Position numbers and translations under genes: made by a program. The notes beneath the pieces are model-generated. The model was not told the origin of the DNA and searched no databases. It saw nothing but the letters and a program-made list of their open reading frames with translations. Source: CAVVVS01 sp963751355 (GTDB taxonomy: Bacteria > Bacteroidota > Ignavibacteria > Ignavibacteriales > Ignavibacteriaceae). Taken from it: a stretch of DNA of 64,000 bases. The stretch spans positions 1 to 64,000 of the forward strand of contig CAVVVS010000083.1 in assembly GCA_963751355.1 (NCBI GenBank), written 5' to 3'. Positions 16,236-25,385 of the stretch are shown in pieces (positions within the stretch are counted from its first letter, which is position 1; each line of letters opens with the position of its first letter).

Positions 16236-18563
16236 CTAAAACTTCCCCGTAATCTGTATACCGAATTTAACTCCTTTTATCTCCCTGGTTTCGGTTCCGC
16301 CTATTTCAGGTGATGTTAGCGGCGGAGATACAGAAAAACCTGTTCCTGCATTTATCCAAAAGAACCTGCCGCGTATTTTAATCGGGATGGTTGGTCCGAA
16401 CAACTTCATTGAAGAATCTTTTACAGCTTCAATACTTCGAAGCGGAGATAAAAAACATTGATTTGCAGTGACCGGGGTTTTAGCCTTCACTTCCGAGATT
16501 TTACTTTCCATTTCGGAACCGCCTGAAGCGATTAAACTGTTCCACCACTTGTCGTTTGGATCCGGAGGTCGTAAATATCTCTTAATCTTAGTTAAAATAT
16601 TTTTATTCAGATAAGCAAGTTTTTCCTTTTTAGAACCCAAATTTTTAATCACTTTCAACTCTGCAGCCAGATTTTTGATAACGAGTCCCGCAAGTACCAT
16701 AGCTTTTAATTGATATGGATTTGAAGCATAGTCCTTCGCTATTTTAGCATGAGATAAAGGAGGATCTTTAGCAATGGATTGAGATGCAATATTTGTGTAG
16801 TAAGGTTTGGTTTCCTCGTTGCTTATCGATTCAAGTATTTTTACTACCGAAGTATCGTCCGTACCCCCAACACTCCCGGTTAATAATTCCTTGCCGAACC
16901 TGTAATCATTATTTATTAACTCAATAAAATTAGAATGAGCAAAAAAATCTTCCACCGTGTGAAAAGCATTCCCGATGTGAATGAAGGCTTCAGTTTTCGG
17001 AAGCATTTCCACAAAAAGAGTTAGTTCATTTGAAATGTAATTGATCGGTGTTTTAATATTACCTTTTCCGCTGCTGCCTCTGCTTCTCCAGTTTTGCAAT
17101 TCTTTGTCCCAAATATAATTATCGAAGTGCTCGTAATCTTTGTAACCTCCGAAACTCCGGGGCCGGCATAATAAAAGGAAATTCAATTTGGGAGAAACCT
17201 GACTGTAATCACGCGAAGTATTTCCCTCATGAACCTTTTCAATAATATCATTTGCAAAACTTCCGAGTTCTAATGCGGCATCTTCGATTATTCGGTGGGT
17301 ATCATCGGAAAACCTGTCAATTCTTTTGATGCCGTTACTCTGCTGTATTGTGTGGGTGAGTTCGTGTGCCAGTAAATATCTGCCCTCGATGGAATGGGGG
17401 GAATACATTCCGTTGCGGAATACTATATCGTTTCCTACGGTATATGCTTTGGCATTTATTGCTTTTGTCGATTTATCGGGATTACCGCCCGTATGTACTT
17501 TTATTTTACTAAAATCATATCCGAATTTTTCTTCCATATAATTTTTAACAGCCGGTTCAAGAGACCTGCTGCTCGAGCTTAAGGATTCATCTACTATAGG
17601 CGGTACAGCTCGTCCCTGCGAAGAGTTGTCAATCATTTTGGGAGTCAAAGTTTTATTTTCTTCTTTAGGTTTCAAAATATCCGAAGCTTTTTTTGGTTTG
17701 AGCCCGGGGATGTTTAACAAAATTAAAGGATCCGTGCTTTTCATTTTCCAGTACTCTAACCATAAACGTTCATCTTCTGCTTTTTGTTTGGGACTCTTCA
17801 GCCCTTCTCTAAATTTTTGCAGTTCCATTGCCATCCGTGCAGTTTCCGCCCGGTATTTTTCCGAATCTGGTTGCTTAGTTTTTTCCTTTTCACTGCCTTT
17901 TCCAAATACGTACTTAAAAGTAATCGAAGCGCCGGTGGGATTTCTTACAGGACCTTCATATTTAATCTGCATGGATAATCCTTTAGCAACGCTGTCTAAA
18001 GTAATTTCGGGAATTTGTATAGGCAATTCTGAATTTTTTGCCACAATAGCTGTGACTATTCCGGCTGCGGCAGCACCCGTTATTATTTTTCCGGGCAGAG
18101 TGGAAATAAAGTCTTCACCTATTTTTATTGCACCGTCCTTAATCTTCTTACCTAAAGAGGTTTCTAAAAATGCCTCACCGACTTTTTTTGCAGATTCTTT
18201 ATATTTCTCAGTATCATCTTTTTTCTTCTTCTCCTGTCGTTGAACAATAGGCATAATAGTCGAATTAGAAATTCTATTTGTATATGAATTCTGTTTATTT
18301 TTAACTATATAATCAGCGACCGAGTCAGCTTCTTTTTCATATCTATTACCGGGGGTTCCTATTTTTAACTTCGGCTGTATTACGGTGTTGCTTTTACAGC
18401 GCGGACAGCTTCCGCCGCATGCACACGTGTAACTATCATAATGGATATTACCGGTAACTTCATCTTTCAGCGAATTATTTTTTGAAGATAATTTTCGCTG
18501 TAATCTTTTCCCGGAATTATACGCGCGGTTGAAGGTTTTTATCTGAGCCAGTTGAAATGACAT
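16236..18563 (-). CDS. DUF4157-HetC fusion: candidate eCIS effector
   Basis: This 775-residue protein begins with CACGGSCPRC (a zinc-ribbon-like cluster) and KLKIGTPGNRYEKEADSVAD, the leader typical of DUF4157 proteins. The DUF4157 core (residues about 320-415) carries H400-E401-x-x-H404 in LLAHELTHTIQQ, a metallopeptidase-like motif found in eCIS cargo. Residues about 440-700 match HET-C (PF07217), with GGYKDYEHFDNYIW and H535TVEDFFAHSNFIEL (His535, Asp539, His543 as possible metal ligands). HET-C domains are lethal or membrane-acting in fungal incompatibility and some bacterial toxins. Residues about 100-300 contain a hydrophobic Ala/Ile stretch (IITGAAAAGIVTAIV). Position at the distal end of the eCIS operon fits a loaded toxin. 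The HetC call is by motif. Confidence 0.85.
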   Translation of the reverse strand: MSFQLAQIKTFNRAYNSGKRLQRKLSSKNNSLKDEVTGNIHYDSYTCACGGSCPRCKSNTVIQPKLKIGTPGNRYEKEADSVADYIVKNKQNSYTNRISNSTIMPIVQRQEKKKKDDTEKYKESAKKVGEAFLETSLGKKIKDGAIKIGEDFISTLPGKIITGAAAAGIVTAIVAKNSELPIQIPEITLDSVAKGLSMQIKYEGPVRNPTGASITFKYVFGKGSEKEKTKQPDSEKYRAETARMAMELQKFREGLKSPKQKAEDERLWLEYWKMKSTDPLILLNIPGLKPKKASDILKPKEENKTLTPKMIDNSSQGRAVPPIVDESLSSSSRSLEPAVKNYMEEKFGYDFSKIKVHTGGNPDKSTKAINAKAYTVGNDIVFRNGMYSPHSIEGRYLLAHELTHTIQQSNGIKRIDRFSDDTHRIIEDAALELGSFANDIIEKVHEGNTSRDYSQVSPKLNFLLLCRPRSFGGYKDYEHFDNYIWDKELQNWRSRGSSGKGNIKTPINYISNELTLFVEMLPKTEAFIHIGNAFHTVEDFFAHSNFIELINNDYRFGKELLTGSVGGTDDTSVVKILESISNEETKPYYTNIASQSIAKDPPLSHAKIAKDYASNPYQLKAMVLAGLVIKNLAAELKVIKNLGSKKEKLAYLNKNILTKIKRYLRPPDPNDKWWNSLIASGGSEMESKISEVKAKTPVTANQCFLSPLRSIEAVKDSSMKLFGPTIPIKIRGRFFWINAGTGFSVSPPLTSPEIGGTETREIKGVKFGIQITGKF

Positions 18564-18581
18564 TTTATTTATCCAGCCGAT

Positions 18582-19322
18582 TTAAATTTTCTTTTTACTG
18601 TTTTTGTTTTTCAGACCTGTATCTTGCGGACTTTCTTTCTTTACCGGTTTTTCACGTTTTTTTTCATCGGGAGGCACGCAATTCGCTGCATCTTTGTCTA
18701 TGATTATAAGTCGGTAATCAACTTGTCCGAGTTTTGGATACAACGGTCTTTTATCAACATAAATTTGATTTCCTTTTTTATCGGATAGATGTATATAGTA
18801 AGCGTTTTGCTGTGAAACTTCGAGTCTTACGCTGTCGAGTTCGGCAGTATTGACTTTTCTAACTTTTTCAGCATAATAATCAATCCTGAAATATCCTTTA
18901 GCATCGGTGCATGCATATCCTATTGCCTTCATCCAGTTGCCTTCTTCATCATATATTGCAACCGTAATATCCCGCATCGGATTTAAATTATTGTCCTTTA
19001 CAAATCCGTGTAGTATCCAGGCTTTTTCATTAACTCCGGGAACTTCTACTTCCGCATTAGATGCAGAAATTTCTATCCCTTTTATTAAAACATTATTTGA
19101 TTCAATTTTAGTATTAATAACTTGAACTCTCGGGTGATTCTCTCCGTATTTTTTTGATAATCTTTCTTTTTCTCGTTGAAGCTGTTTTGCCTTTATTGAG
19201 CGCACGCTATTTAATTGATCGAGTTTAGCTTTTCTTTCAGAATCGACACCCGATAGTCCTAAATCAAGACTTTCGGCAATATTATCTAAAGAAATTTTTT
19301 TGTTTTTCCCCGACTGCGTCAT
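18582..19322 (-). CDS. eCIS-associated protein with carboxypeptidase-regulatory-like domain
   Basis: This 246-residue protein has an N-terminal coiled coil (about 25-65, KAKQLQREKERLSKKYGENHP). It continues with a transthyretin-like beta-sandwich (about 95-190: WILHGFVKDNNLNPMRDITVAIYDEEGNW and GYFRIDYYAEK) of the carboxypeptidase-regulatory/SpaA type, and a charged tail ending KKNSKKKI. There is no signal peptide. A strong ribosome-binding site (GGAGGTAGCG) precedes the ATG. It lies between the giant beta-helix protein and the effector; it could be a fibre adaptor, a cargo adaptor or a small cargo itself. Confidence 0.6.
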   Translation of the reverse strand: MTQSGKNKKISLDNIAESLDLGLSGVDSERKAKLDQLNSVRSIKAKQLQREKERLSKKYGENHPRVQVINTKIESNNVLIKGIEISASNAEVEVPGVNEKAWILHGFVKDNNLNPMRDITVAIYDEEGNWMKAIGYACTDAKGYFRIDYYAEKVRKVNTAELDSVRLEVSQQNAYYIHLSDKKGNQIYVDKRPLYPKLGQVDYRLIIIDKDAANCVPPDEKKREKPVKKESPQDTGLKNKNSKKKI

Positions 19323-19566
19323 CGCTACCTCCTAATTCGATACTTCATTATCAGTTTTATAAAATTAACCAACTAAAAATATTCTTTATCATTTATTCAT
19401 CAATTTTAGTATATGGATGAATAATTGAATGTTGCCCCAAGAAGAATATGAATACTTCTATCATTTATACTCAAAATATTAGAACAACGAGCAACGACTT
19501 TATATTGATATTTTAATAATAGCCGGACATCGATTAAACAATTTAGTCATATAACAATTCATCAAT

Positions 19567-22500
19567 TCATGCAGTTCTTGCCTGATAATTAACCGTGCCG
19601 AATGTCGTATTTGTATCTCTTATTATGTTAAATTGCCCGCAGTATTTTTCATCACCGGATATTTGTAGAAGTACCTTGTTTCCGGAATCAACTTTTTCTG
19701 TTGCCAAACCGGAAACAAGTAAACAGTGTGTAGATTGATTATTTGTTGTAGCATTCATCAAACCCATTGTCACCGCAGAATAAATAGAATTGTAAATACC
19801 TTCTTTAAATCTATTGTCACTCATTCTTACGGAAAGTGCCATAGCCACAGCTTGCATAAGGACAATATCATCCAGCAGATTACAATCACATTGATTATTA
19901 TGGAAACCCACATCGTCCAGGCTGAAGATGAAGATGGAAGATAAAGATAAACTGACCCCTGTTTCAATTAAATCCAGAACGCATTGATTATTGTTGAACA
20001 AAACGTTTCCGTTGGCAAGGTACCGACCAATTCTTAAATCATCAATACCTTTTTGCGGTATTACTACAGTTCCGTTTGAGACAGCGGCACCCGGATCTTT
20101 TGAGGTATGTCCCGCACGTAAGGCAGTGAATGCCATCAGCTCCCAATAAAATTCGTTTGAAATACCAAGATTCATAATCATAATAGTAGATGCAATAAAG
20201 GTTGGTGACAAAGGTTTCAACTTTAAAACCATACCTTGACTGGTAAATTGATTTCCTGTAACTGAAACCGGACCGAGTGCAGTTAAAGAAAGTGCCTGTC
20301 CAAGAGGAACACTAACAATATTATTATGAATTTGAACTGCAGGAAACCCATTCTGTTCCGGATATAATTTTTCCCTTATGTTTACTGTACCTAAAGCAGC
20401 GGAACTGAATACGATATTTATTCCGCCGCGCCGTCCGTCTTTTGCTTCTCTTGGTGATTGATTTGTTTTCGCACCGTTGTTCATAATTCTATTACCGGAT
20501 ATTTCAATTCCTTCCCCATGAAGCACAAAAATTCCGCAAACCGGTTCAAGATGATTGGGACCGTTGTTTTCAATTAAGTTATCCAGTACGCTTAAATACT
20601 CGACATCAGCTAAAGAAATTCCACCGTAACCCATACTATTAATCATGTCTTCCGGTACGGGATCGAGAGAACGCCAGAGACAATTTGTAATTTCATTTTT
20701 TTCTATTGTAAGATGATCAACGGAAATGAATTCATCTGTACCTGATAGGTCGAAAAAACCGATTACGCCGATTCCGTTTAATCCCATATTTGTAATTATG
20801 TTTTTTTTGATATAAATATCGTAAAGAGCTCCTGCTGATACCTGTATTGTGTTATCAGTTTCGGTTGGTCTTTTGGGAGGGATATATGATGTGCCCGGTT
20901 TACAAGGATTACATGGGTCATCAATATTTATTACCCAGCCGAAAAATCTGCCGGTTTCTTTTCCGTCAACAGTCAGCTCAATTATACTGCCAAGCGTTAT
21001 ACCGTTTCCTATTCCGCCTTCTATTAAATTGTTTATTACTTTTATGTTTTCGCAGGTACCTGCTAATTGAAGTCCGCCCAATGCGGCTGATACGGAAACC
21101 GCACTCAATGCAAATTCTACAACTCTTACGGGAGCAACTCGAATCGTATTATTTTCAATTAAGGAATTATCCCCGGTAAAATAAATTCCCGGAAAACTTC
21201 CGGGCACATCTTTCATTAAAATTGAGCATCCGGTTATAGTAATATATTTACCGCTGTGCGTTTCAATTGCGCTTCTTGCGGCAGCTGATATAGTTAATTT
21301 AGAAAGGAAAATATTTGAGACTTGCAATGCCCTAATTCTCCTAAATTGATCCCGTGCCGCTTCATCAATTAAAATACCGATACCCGTATCATGAGCTTGA
21401 ATTGCAGCATTTTCTATTTTGATATCAGTCGAATTTGTAATATGAATTACCGGGTCGGCAATTCCGAATTCGCCTTTCGGATCTTTGGAAATTATCCTGC
21501 TGCGAGTACCGCAGCCGTGGATTTTGATATTTGATTTTCCGCTGATTACAATATTTTCCTGATATATGCCGGGTAGCAAGCAAACTTCTCCTCCTGCAGA
21601 AGGTAAGTGCTCAATCGCCTCTTGGATGGAATTAAAATCTCCGAAGCTTTGCATGCCGTCTCCTACTCTGTATGAACAGCAAGTGTTCAATCGTGTTAAA
21701 GGCTGGAATATGCGGCGGCAGTCGTCAATCTCCTTGTTAGAATATGAAATATCTTTCGCATTATTCCAGTTTAAAATTGCAAGGGGAACCCTGGAATGCT
21801 GTATACCCTGGGGTGGTTGATGATCTATTAAAATCTGTTTGTTTTTAATTTCACCGGCTCGAACCGGGAAAGTCCAGTAATCACCGGGGATATAATTTGC
21901 GCCTGATGCCGCATCAAATTCTAAACGAATACCATCAATTAAAATTTTTGGATTAGCTCCGGCGGGGAATTCACTAATTTCTCTTATCCCGTTCCACAAA
22001 CGGAAAAACACAGCATCGGAACCGGCAGGAATATTTCCAAACAAGGGCGGATCGGTTAATTCAATTTCACCATTATTATTTATGGTTGCATTAGCCCCGT
22101 AGGTAACTTCCCAATGTCCCAATCCGTTGTTACCAGGAACAGCGGGATTAAATTGTACAACCTCTATATAACAATCTGATAAACCGGATGAACTAATTGC
22201 TTGAAGATTAGCTGTGATATCGACTTTTTTTGTGGAAGCATCAAATATTCCTCTACCTACAATTGCACCGTTAAACCGTGACCACTTGAACATAGTTTTA
22301 CCGGTATCAACCGGGGCGATTTCAATTCTAAATAAATTATGTTCGAAACCTGTGTAACCGCCTTCTTCAACTACCGGACAGTCACCGGGAACTATATTCG
22401 CCGGCTGCAGGGTTGCTTTTAGTTTACCTTTATTATCAAAATTATCCTGAATTTTATCTACGATGCTTTCACAGGTGTCACCGGCATTTTCTAATCTGAA

Positions 22501-23013
22501 TAATTTAAATGCGACTGCTGTATAAATCCTTTCAGTGGTATCCGGTCCGCCTAATGCAGGTTCAATGAGTTTACCGGGCAATTGAAACCCGTTGATTGAT
22601 TCTCTCCATACTTCAAGTATTACGGCATCACGGGTATTTTGCCCGATTGTCGATTCATCAAAAGGGGGCTCTTGAACCGGTGGTTTAAGATATTTCGCAA
22701 TTCGAATTACATCCGCACTTCCGTTTAAATATGTTAATAATCCGTCAGCCCATAACCTGCCCGGACCTATTATTAATTTTACTTTATTATTTTCAACCTT
22801 TGCCGATTTGATTTTAAATCCTTCCGGGAGATTCGATGGAACCGCTGCAACATGAGAACCTATTATATCTTTGCCTGCGGTATCTTCCCAATTGTTTATT
22901 ACCCTCGTTTGGGAATTCCAATCACTATCGAGCAGTACTCTTCCCTGCTGATGAAGTACGCCGCTAAAATTATCATCGGCTTCAAAATACCAACGAGAAA
23001 AATCACCCTTCAT
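19567..23013 (-). CDS. Giant beta-helix eCIS protein (DUF6519-like N-terminus), putative fibre
   Basis: This 1148-residue protein begins with MKGDFSRWYFEADDNFSGVL and QQGRVLLDSDWNSQTRV, the start of the DUF6519 domain common in eCIS clusters. A right-handed parallel beta-helix occupies about residues 460-1080, with repeated IKIENAAIQAHDTGIGI and LIENNTIRV-like coils. There is no signal peptide, so export must occur with the particle. The ribosome-binding site AAAGGAGGATAAA is strong. A role in receptor binding, tail spike or carbohydrate cleavage is inferred from the fold. No catalytic triad was identified. Confidence 0.75.
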   Translation of the reverse strand: MKGDFSRWYFEADDNFSGVLHQQGRVLLDSDWNSQTRVINNWEDTAGKDIIGSHVAAVPSNLPEGFKIKSAKVENNKVKLIIGPGRLWADGLLTYLNGSADVIRIAKYLKPPVQEPPFDESTIGQNTRDAVILEVWRESINGFQLPGKLIEPALGGPDTTERIYTAVAFKLFRLENAGDTCESIVDKIQDNFDNKGKLKATLQPANIVPGDCPVVEEGGYTGFEHNLFRIEIAPVDTGKTMFKWSRFNGAIVGRGIFDASTKKVDITANLQAISSSGLSDCYIEVVQFNPAVPGNNGLGHWEVTYGANATINNNGEIELTDPPLFGNIPAGSDAVFFRLWNGIREISEFPAGANPKILIDGIRLEFDAASGANYIPGDYWTFPVRAGEIKNKQILIDHQPPQGIQHSRVPLAILNWNNAKDISYSNKEIDDCRRIFQPLTRLNTCCSYRVGDGMQSFGDFNSIQEAIEHLPSAGGEVCLLPGIYQENIVISGKSNIKIHGCGTRSRIISKDPKGEFGIADPVIHITNSTDIKIENAAIQAHDTGIGILIDEAARDQFRRIRALQVSNIFLSKLTISAAARSAIETHSGKYITITGCSILMKDVPGSFPGIYFTGDNSLIENNTIRVAPVRVVEFALSAVSVSAALGGLQLAGTCENIKVINNLIEGGIGNGITLGSIIELTVDGKETGRFFGWVINIDDPCNPCKPGTSYIPPKRPTETDNTIQVSAGALYDIYIKKNIITNMGLNGIGVIGFFDLSGTDEFISVDHLTIEKNEITNCLWRSLDPVPEDMINSMGYGGISLADVEYLSVLDNLIENNGPNHLEPVCGIFVLHGEGIEISGNRIMNNGAKTNQSPREAKDGRRGGINIVFSSAALGTVNIREKLYPEQNGFPAVQIHNNIVSVPLGQALSLTALGPVSVTGNQFTSQGMVLKLKPLSPTFIASTIMIMNLGISNEFYWELMAFTALRAGHTSKDPGAAVSNGTVVIPQKGIDDLRIGRYLANGNVLFNNNQCVLDLIETGVSLSLSSIFIFSLDDVGFHNNQCDCNLLDDIVLMQAVAMALSVRMSDNRFKEGIYNSIYSAVTMGLMNATTNNQSTHCLLVSGLATEKVDSGNKVLLQISGDEKYCGQFNIIRDTNTTFGTVNYQARTA

Positions 23014-23023
23014 TTTATCCTCC

Positions 23024-25384
23024 TTAAGTTACCGGTATAAGAAGTGGTCTTACCCCTACCGGCATAAATTCTTGATACCGGATATGAATATTTCGCCATT
23101 TATAAGCATCCAATAAAAATCCAAAAGCACCCATAGCATCATCACCCGGCCCTCTTTCTCTTATAGCAAAATCAGAGGTACGCGAGATTTGTCCGTACGC
23201 CTGATTTCCGAAGATTTCATTAACAAATTTTAATTTTGCCGAACTGCCGCTGACACATGCATAATTTTGAGGAAGTCTGTTTTTTTCTCCGGATAAATAA
23301 CTTTGTTTTATGCAGCCTTTTTGATTATTCAACACTTCAATAGAATGAACAAAAATCCCGCCTTTTCCGTTAGTGGATTCTACTCGTGTTTTACCAAAGA
23401 CTGTAATACCGGTAAATTGTGTCGGAGGACCCCAATTGTTTTTCGGATCGGCTGTCCCCGTAATTCCATAACTATCATCCGGATCGTCATTCACGCCTGC
23501 ACCCGCATCAACTATTGAATCAGTCAAGAACAATAGATATCCCGTATCGATCAGTAATGATCCCGTGAAGGATTTTTGAATAATAATATTAGGTGTTTGC
23601 TTGAATCCTTTTTCTTCATTTGATCTGGAAAAACCATACGGCGATTTGAGTTCAAGAGAAGTTTTCATGGGCAGTCTGGTACCGCCCCCAGTCCCGTCAA
23701 ATTTTTTTGAGCCCCCCGGATCGAGAGTGGAATTTAAAATTTCCAAACCATTGAGAGCGGCTCTGGCAATTAAAGGAGTATCTGCAGGAAATGACTCATC
23801 GCGGGTAATGTACAACCCGTCTAATCGAACGGTCAAATTATTCATAATCGCATCGAATTTGTTTTGTTCATCTGTCGAAGAACCGGCAACATTTGTCGGT
23901 CGAAATCTAAGAGGTGTTTTTAATTTTATAATTGGTCTTTGATCATCAGCTGCCCGGATAATTAATGATCTGTTTAGTTGTAAATTGGGACCTCCGTCTT
24001 CGTTTTTTGTTCCTACGAGTAACGGATCACTTAAGTCTAGTGTATGAACCATACTGTCATTAATTTCAATCACTATAGGTTTTGTCGAATCTTGAATATT
24101 GTTTAATGCATCGCGCAGTCCGTTTGGATTAAGATGAAAGTTGACTGATTTTAAAATGACCGCCTCACCATTCCATTCTGCCGGTGTTGCTGAACGGGAA
24201 ATTGGGTGGGCGCCCACCTTGCCCACCGCTCCGTATGTATATGTTAATAGTAAATTCTTTTTAATATCCAAAGCTTCAGCGTTTGTATCAACACCAATTA
24301 ATATTCTCCCAATAACCGGATCGATTATTATTTCTCTATTTTTAATTTCCGGTACAACAGCGGAATTCCATGCACACAAATTGTCTCCCCTAAAAGTCCA
24401 CTTATCACCGTTAAACGAAGATTCAGGCAGATGAAATTGCAGCCCGTTATCGTTTATCACAAGATCATATAAGCCGGGATCGGTAGAATCGTATATGCCG
24501 GTGCTAACATATTTGTCCGGCACACCGCCTTCGCTGCTTTCATTTAATCTGGCAAATGGAACCGGTCCGGGAACTTCATCGATAAGTGTAATCACAGGTG
24601 GTCTTGCTTCATGATTATAATGATTTATATTAAAAAGCGTAACCGGTTCTCCGAGAGGATGCACAAAGAAAGAGACAATAAATTTAGCATCTCCCGGCAA
24701 TTTAGGAGCCGGGTTTTTAAATATTTTATTAAACAGAGGTTTGGAAACATCGACTCTATAAGCACACAGCCTCCATAAAAAAATAGCTAAGTTTGGAATA
24801 TTGTAGAGAATGCTGCTGTTTATCTGTGCCTTTAGATCCGCTGTGTGTGCAAATTGATCGAAGGGGGTATTTAATAATGAAAGCACTGCAGGATCGCGCA
24901 ATGTAATGGTTCCGCCTCTAATAACAGTGTTAATATTTGTTGAAGAAGTTTCTCCGTACGGCGGATTTCCTCCTGCATCGTGTCTTTGATGATTTAAATT
25001 TTGATTCCACAGCATATTTTCTCTTAATTCAACACAATGAACTCCCCAGCCGGTTAAATCGTAAGTCAATAATTCTATTGCACCAATAGTACCTTTTCTT
25101 CTTCTTAAAGCAATAGTGTCCGCCACATCGGCTCGCAATGTCCGGTAATCACCGGATAAATGAGTGGTCCCCAACAAGTCGCCAATGTATGGAATTACCC
25201 AATCATCGGAGGTTTCTATAAAAAGATCGTGGTAAAGCTGTTCAATATTTTCATGAACTTTTCCCAGGACATCTTCAACAATAGCCAGGTAGTTTTTAAG
25301 CTGACCCTCCTGCCGGATTTCATCATCTTTTATTCTATAAATTTCGGGAAGCCTGGAATAAAGGGGAACACGTTTATCACTCAT
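23024..25384 (-). CDS. Tail-protein-I-like baseplate/fibre-connector protein
   Basis: The N-terminal about 130 residues (LYSRLPEIYRIKDDE, IEQLYHDLFIETSDDWVIPYIGDLLG and IALRRRKGTIGAIELLTYDLTG) match the phage tail protein I/gpI-like family of baseplate wedge proteins. The remaining 650 residues are beta-rich with helical-coil stretches resembling a beta-helix, which may hold the fibre. The start at 25384 is chosen because AAGGAGGAATGCTGAG precedes it. It begins one base after the previous gene's stop, so translation is coupled. A 12-residue upstream extension is rejected. Its counterpart in P2 is gpI; in Afp/PVC, an Afp12/13-type wedge or fibre-linker protein. Confidence 0.8.
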   Translation of the reverse strand: MSDKRVPLYSRLPEIYRIKDDEIRQEGQLKNYLAIVEDVLGKVHENIEQLYHDLFIETSDDWVIPYIGDLLGTTHLSGDYRTLRADVADTIALRRRKGTIGAIELLTYDLTGWGVHCVELRENMLWNQNLNHQRHDAGGNPPYGETSSTNINTVIRGGTITLRDPAVLSLLNTPFDQFAHTADLKAQINSSILYNIPNLAIFLWRLCAYRVDVSKPLFNKIFKNPAPKLPGDAKFIVSFFVHPLGEPVTLFNINHYNHEARPPVITLIDEVPGPVPFARLNESSEGGVPDKYVSTGIYDSTDPGLYDLVINDNGLQFHLPESSFNGDKWTFRGDNLCAWNSAVVPEIKNREIIIDPVIGRILIGVDTNAEALDIKKNLLLTYTYGAVGKVGAHPISRSATPAEWNGEAVILKSVNFHLNPNGLRDALNNIQDSTKPIVIEINDSMVHTLDLSDPLLVGTKNEDGGPNLQLNRSLIIRAADDQRPIIKLKTPLRFRPTNVAGSSTDEQNKFDAIMNNLTVRLDGLYITRDESFPADTPLIARAALNGLEILNSTLDPGGSKKFDGTGGGTRLPMKTSLELKSPYGFSRSNEEKGFKQTPNIIIQKSFTGSLLIDTGYLLFLTDSIVDAGAGVNDDPDDSYGITGTADPKNNWGPPTQFTGITVFGKTRVESTNGKGGIFVHSIEVLNNQKGCIKQSYLSGEKNRLPQNYACVSGSSAKLKFVNEIFGNQAYGQISRTSDFAIRERGPGDDAMGAFGFLLDAYKWRNIHIRYQEFMPVGVRPLLIPVT

Positions 25385-25385
25385 C

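Noticed and set aside
17626..18243. A 205-codon plus-strand open frame inside the DUF4157-HetC gene
   Set aside because: It lies wholly within the strongly supported effector gene on the other strand, has no ribosome-binding site, and its sequence is Phe/Ser-rich as expected for an antisense shadow.
24202..24222. A GC-rich palindrome GTGGGCGCCCAC in the tail-protein-I-like gene
   Set aside because: It encodes ordinary residues (Val-Gly-Ala-His) in a well-supported frame, and no regulatory element is expected inside this gene.
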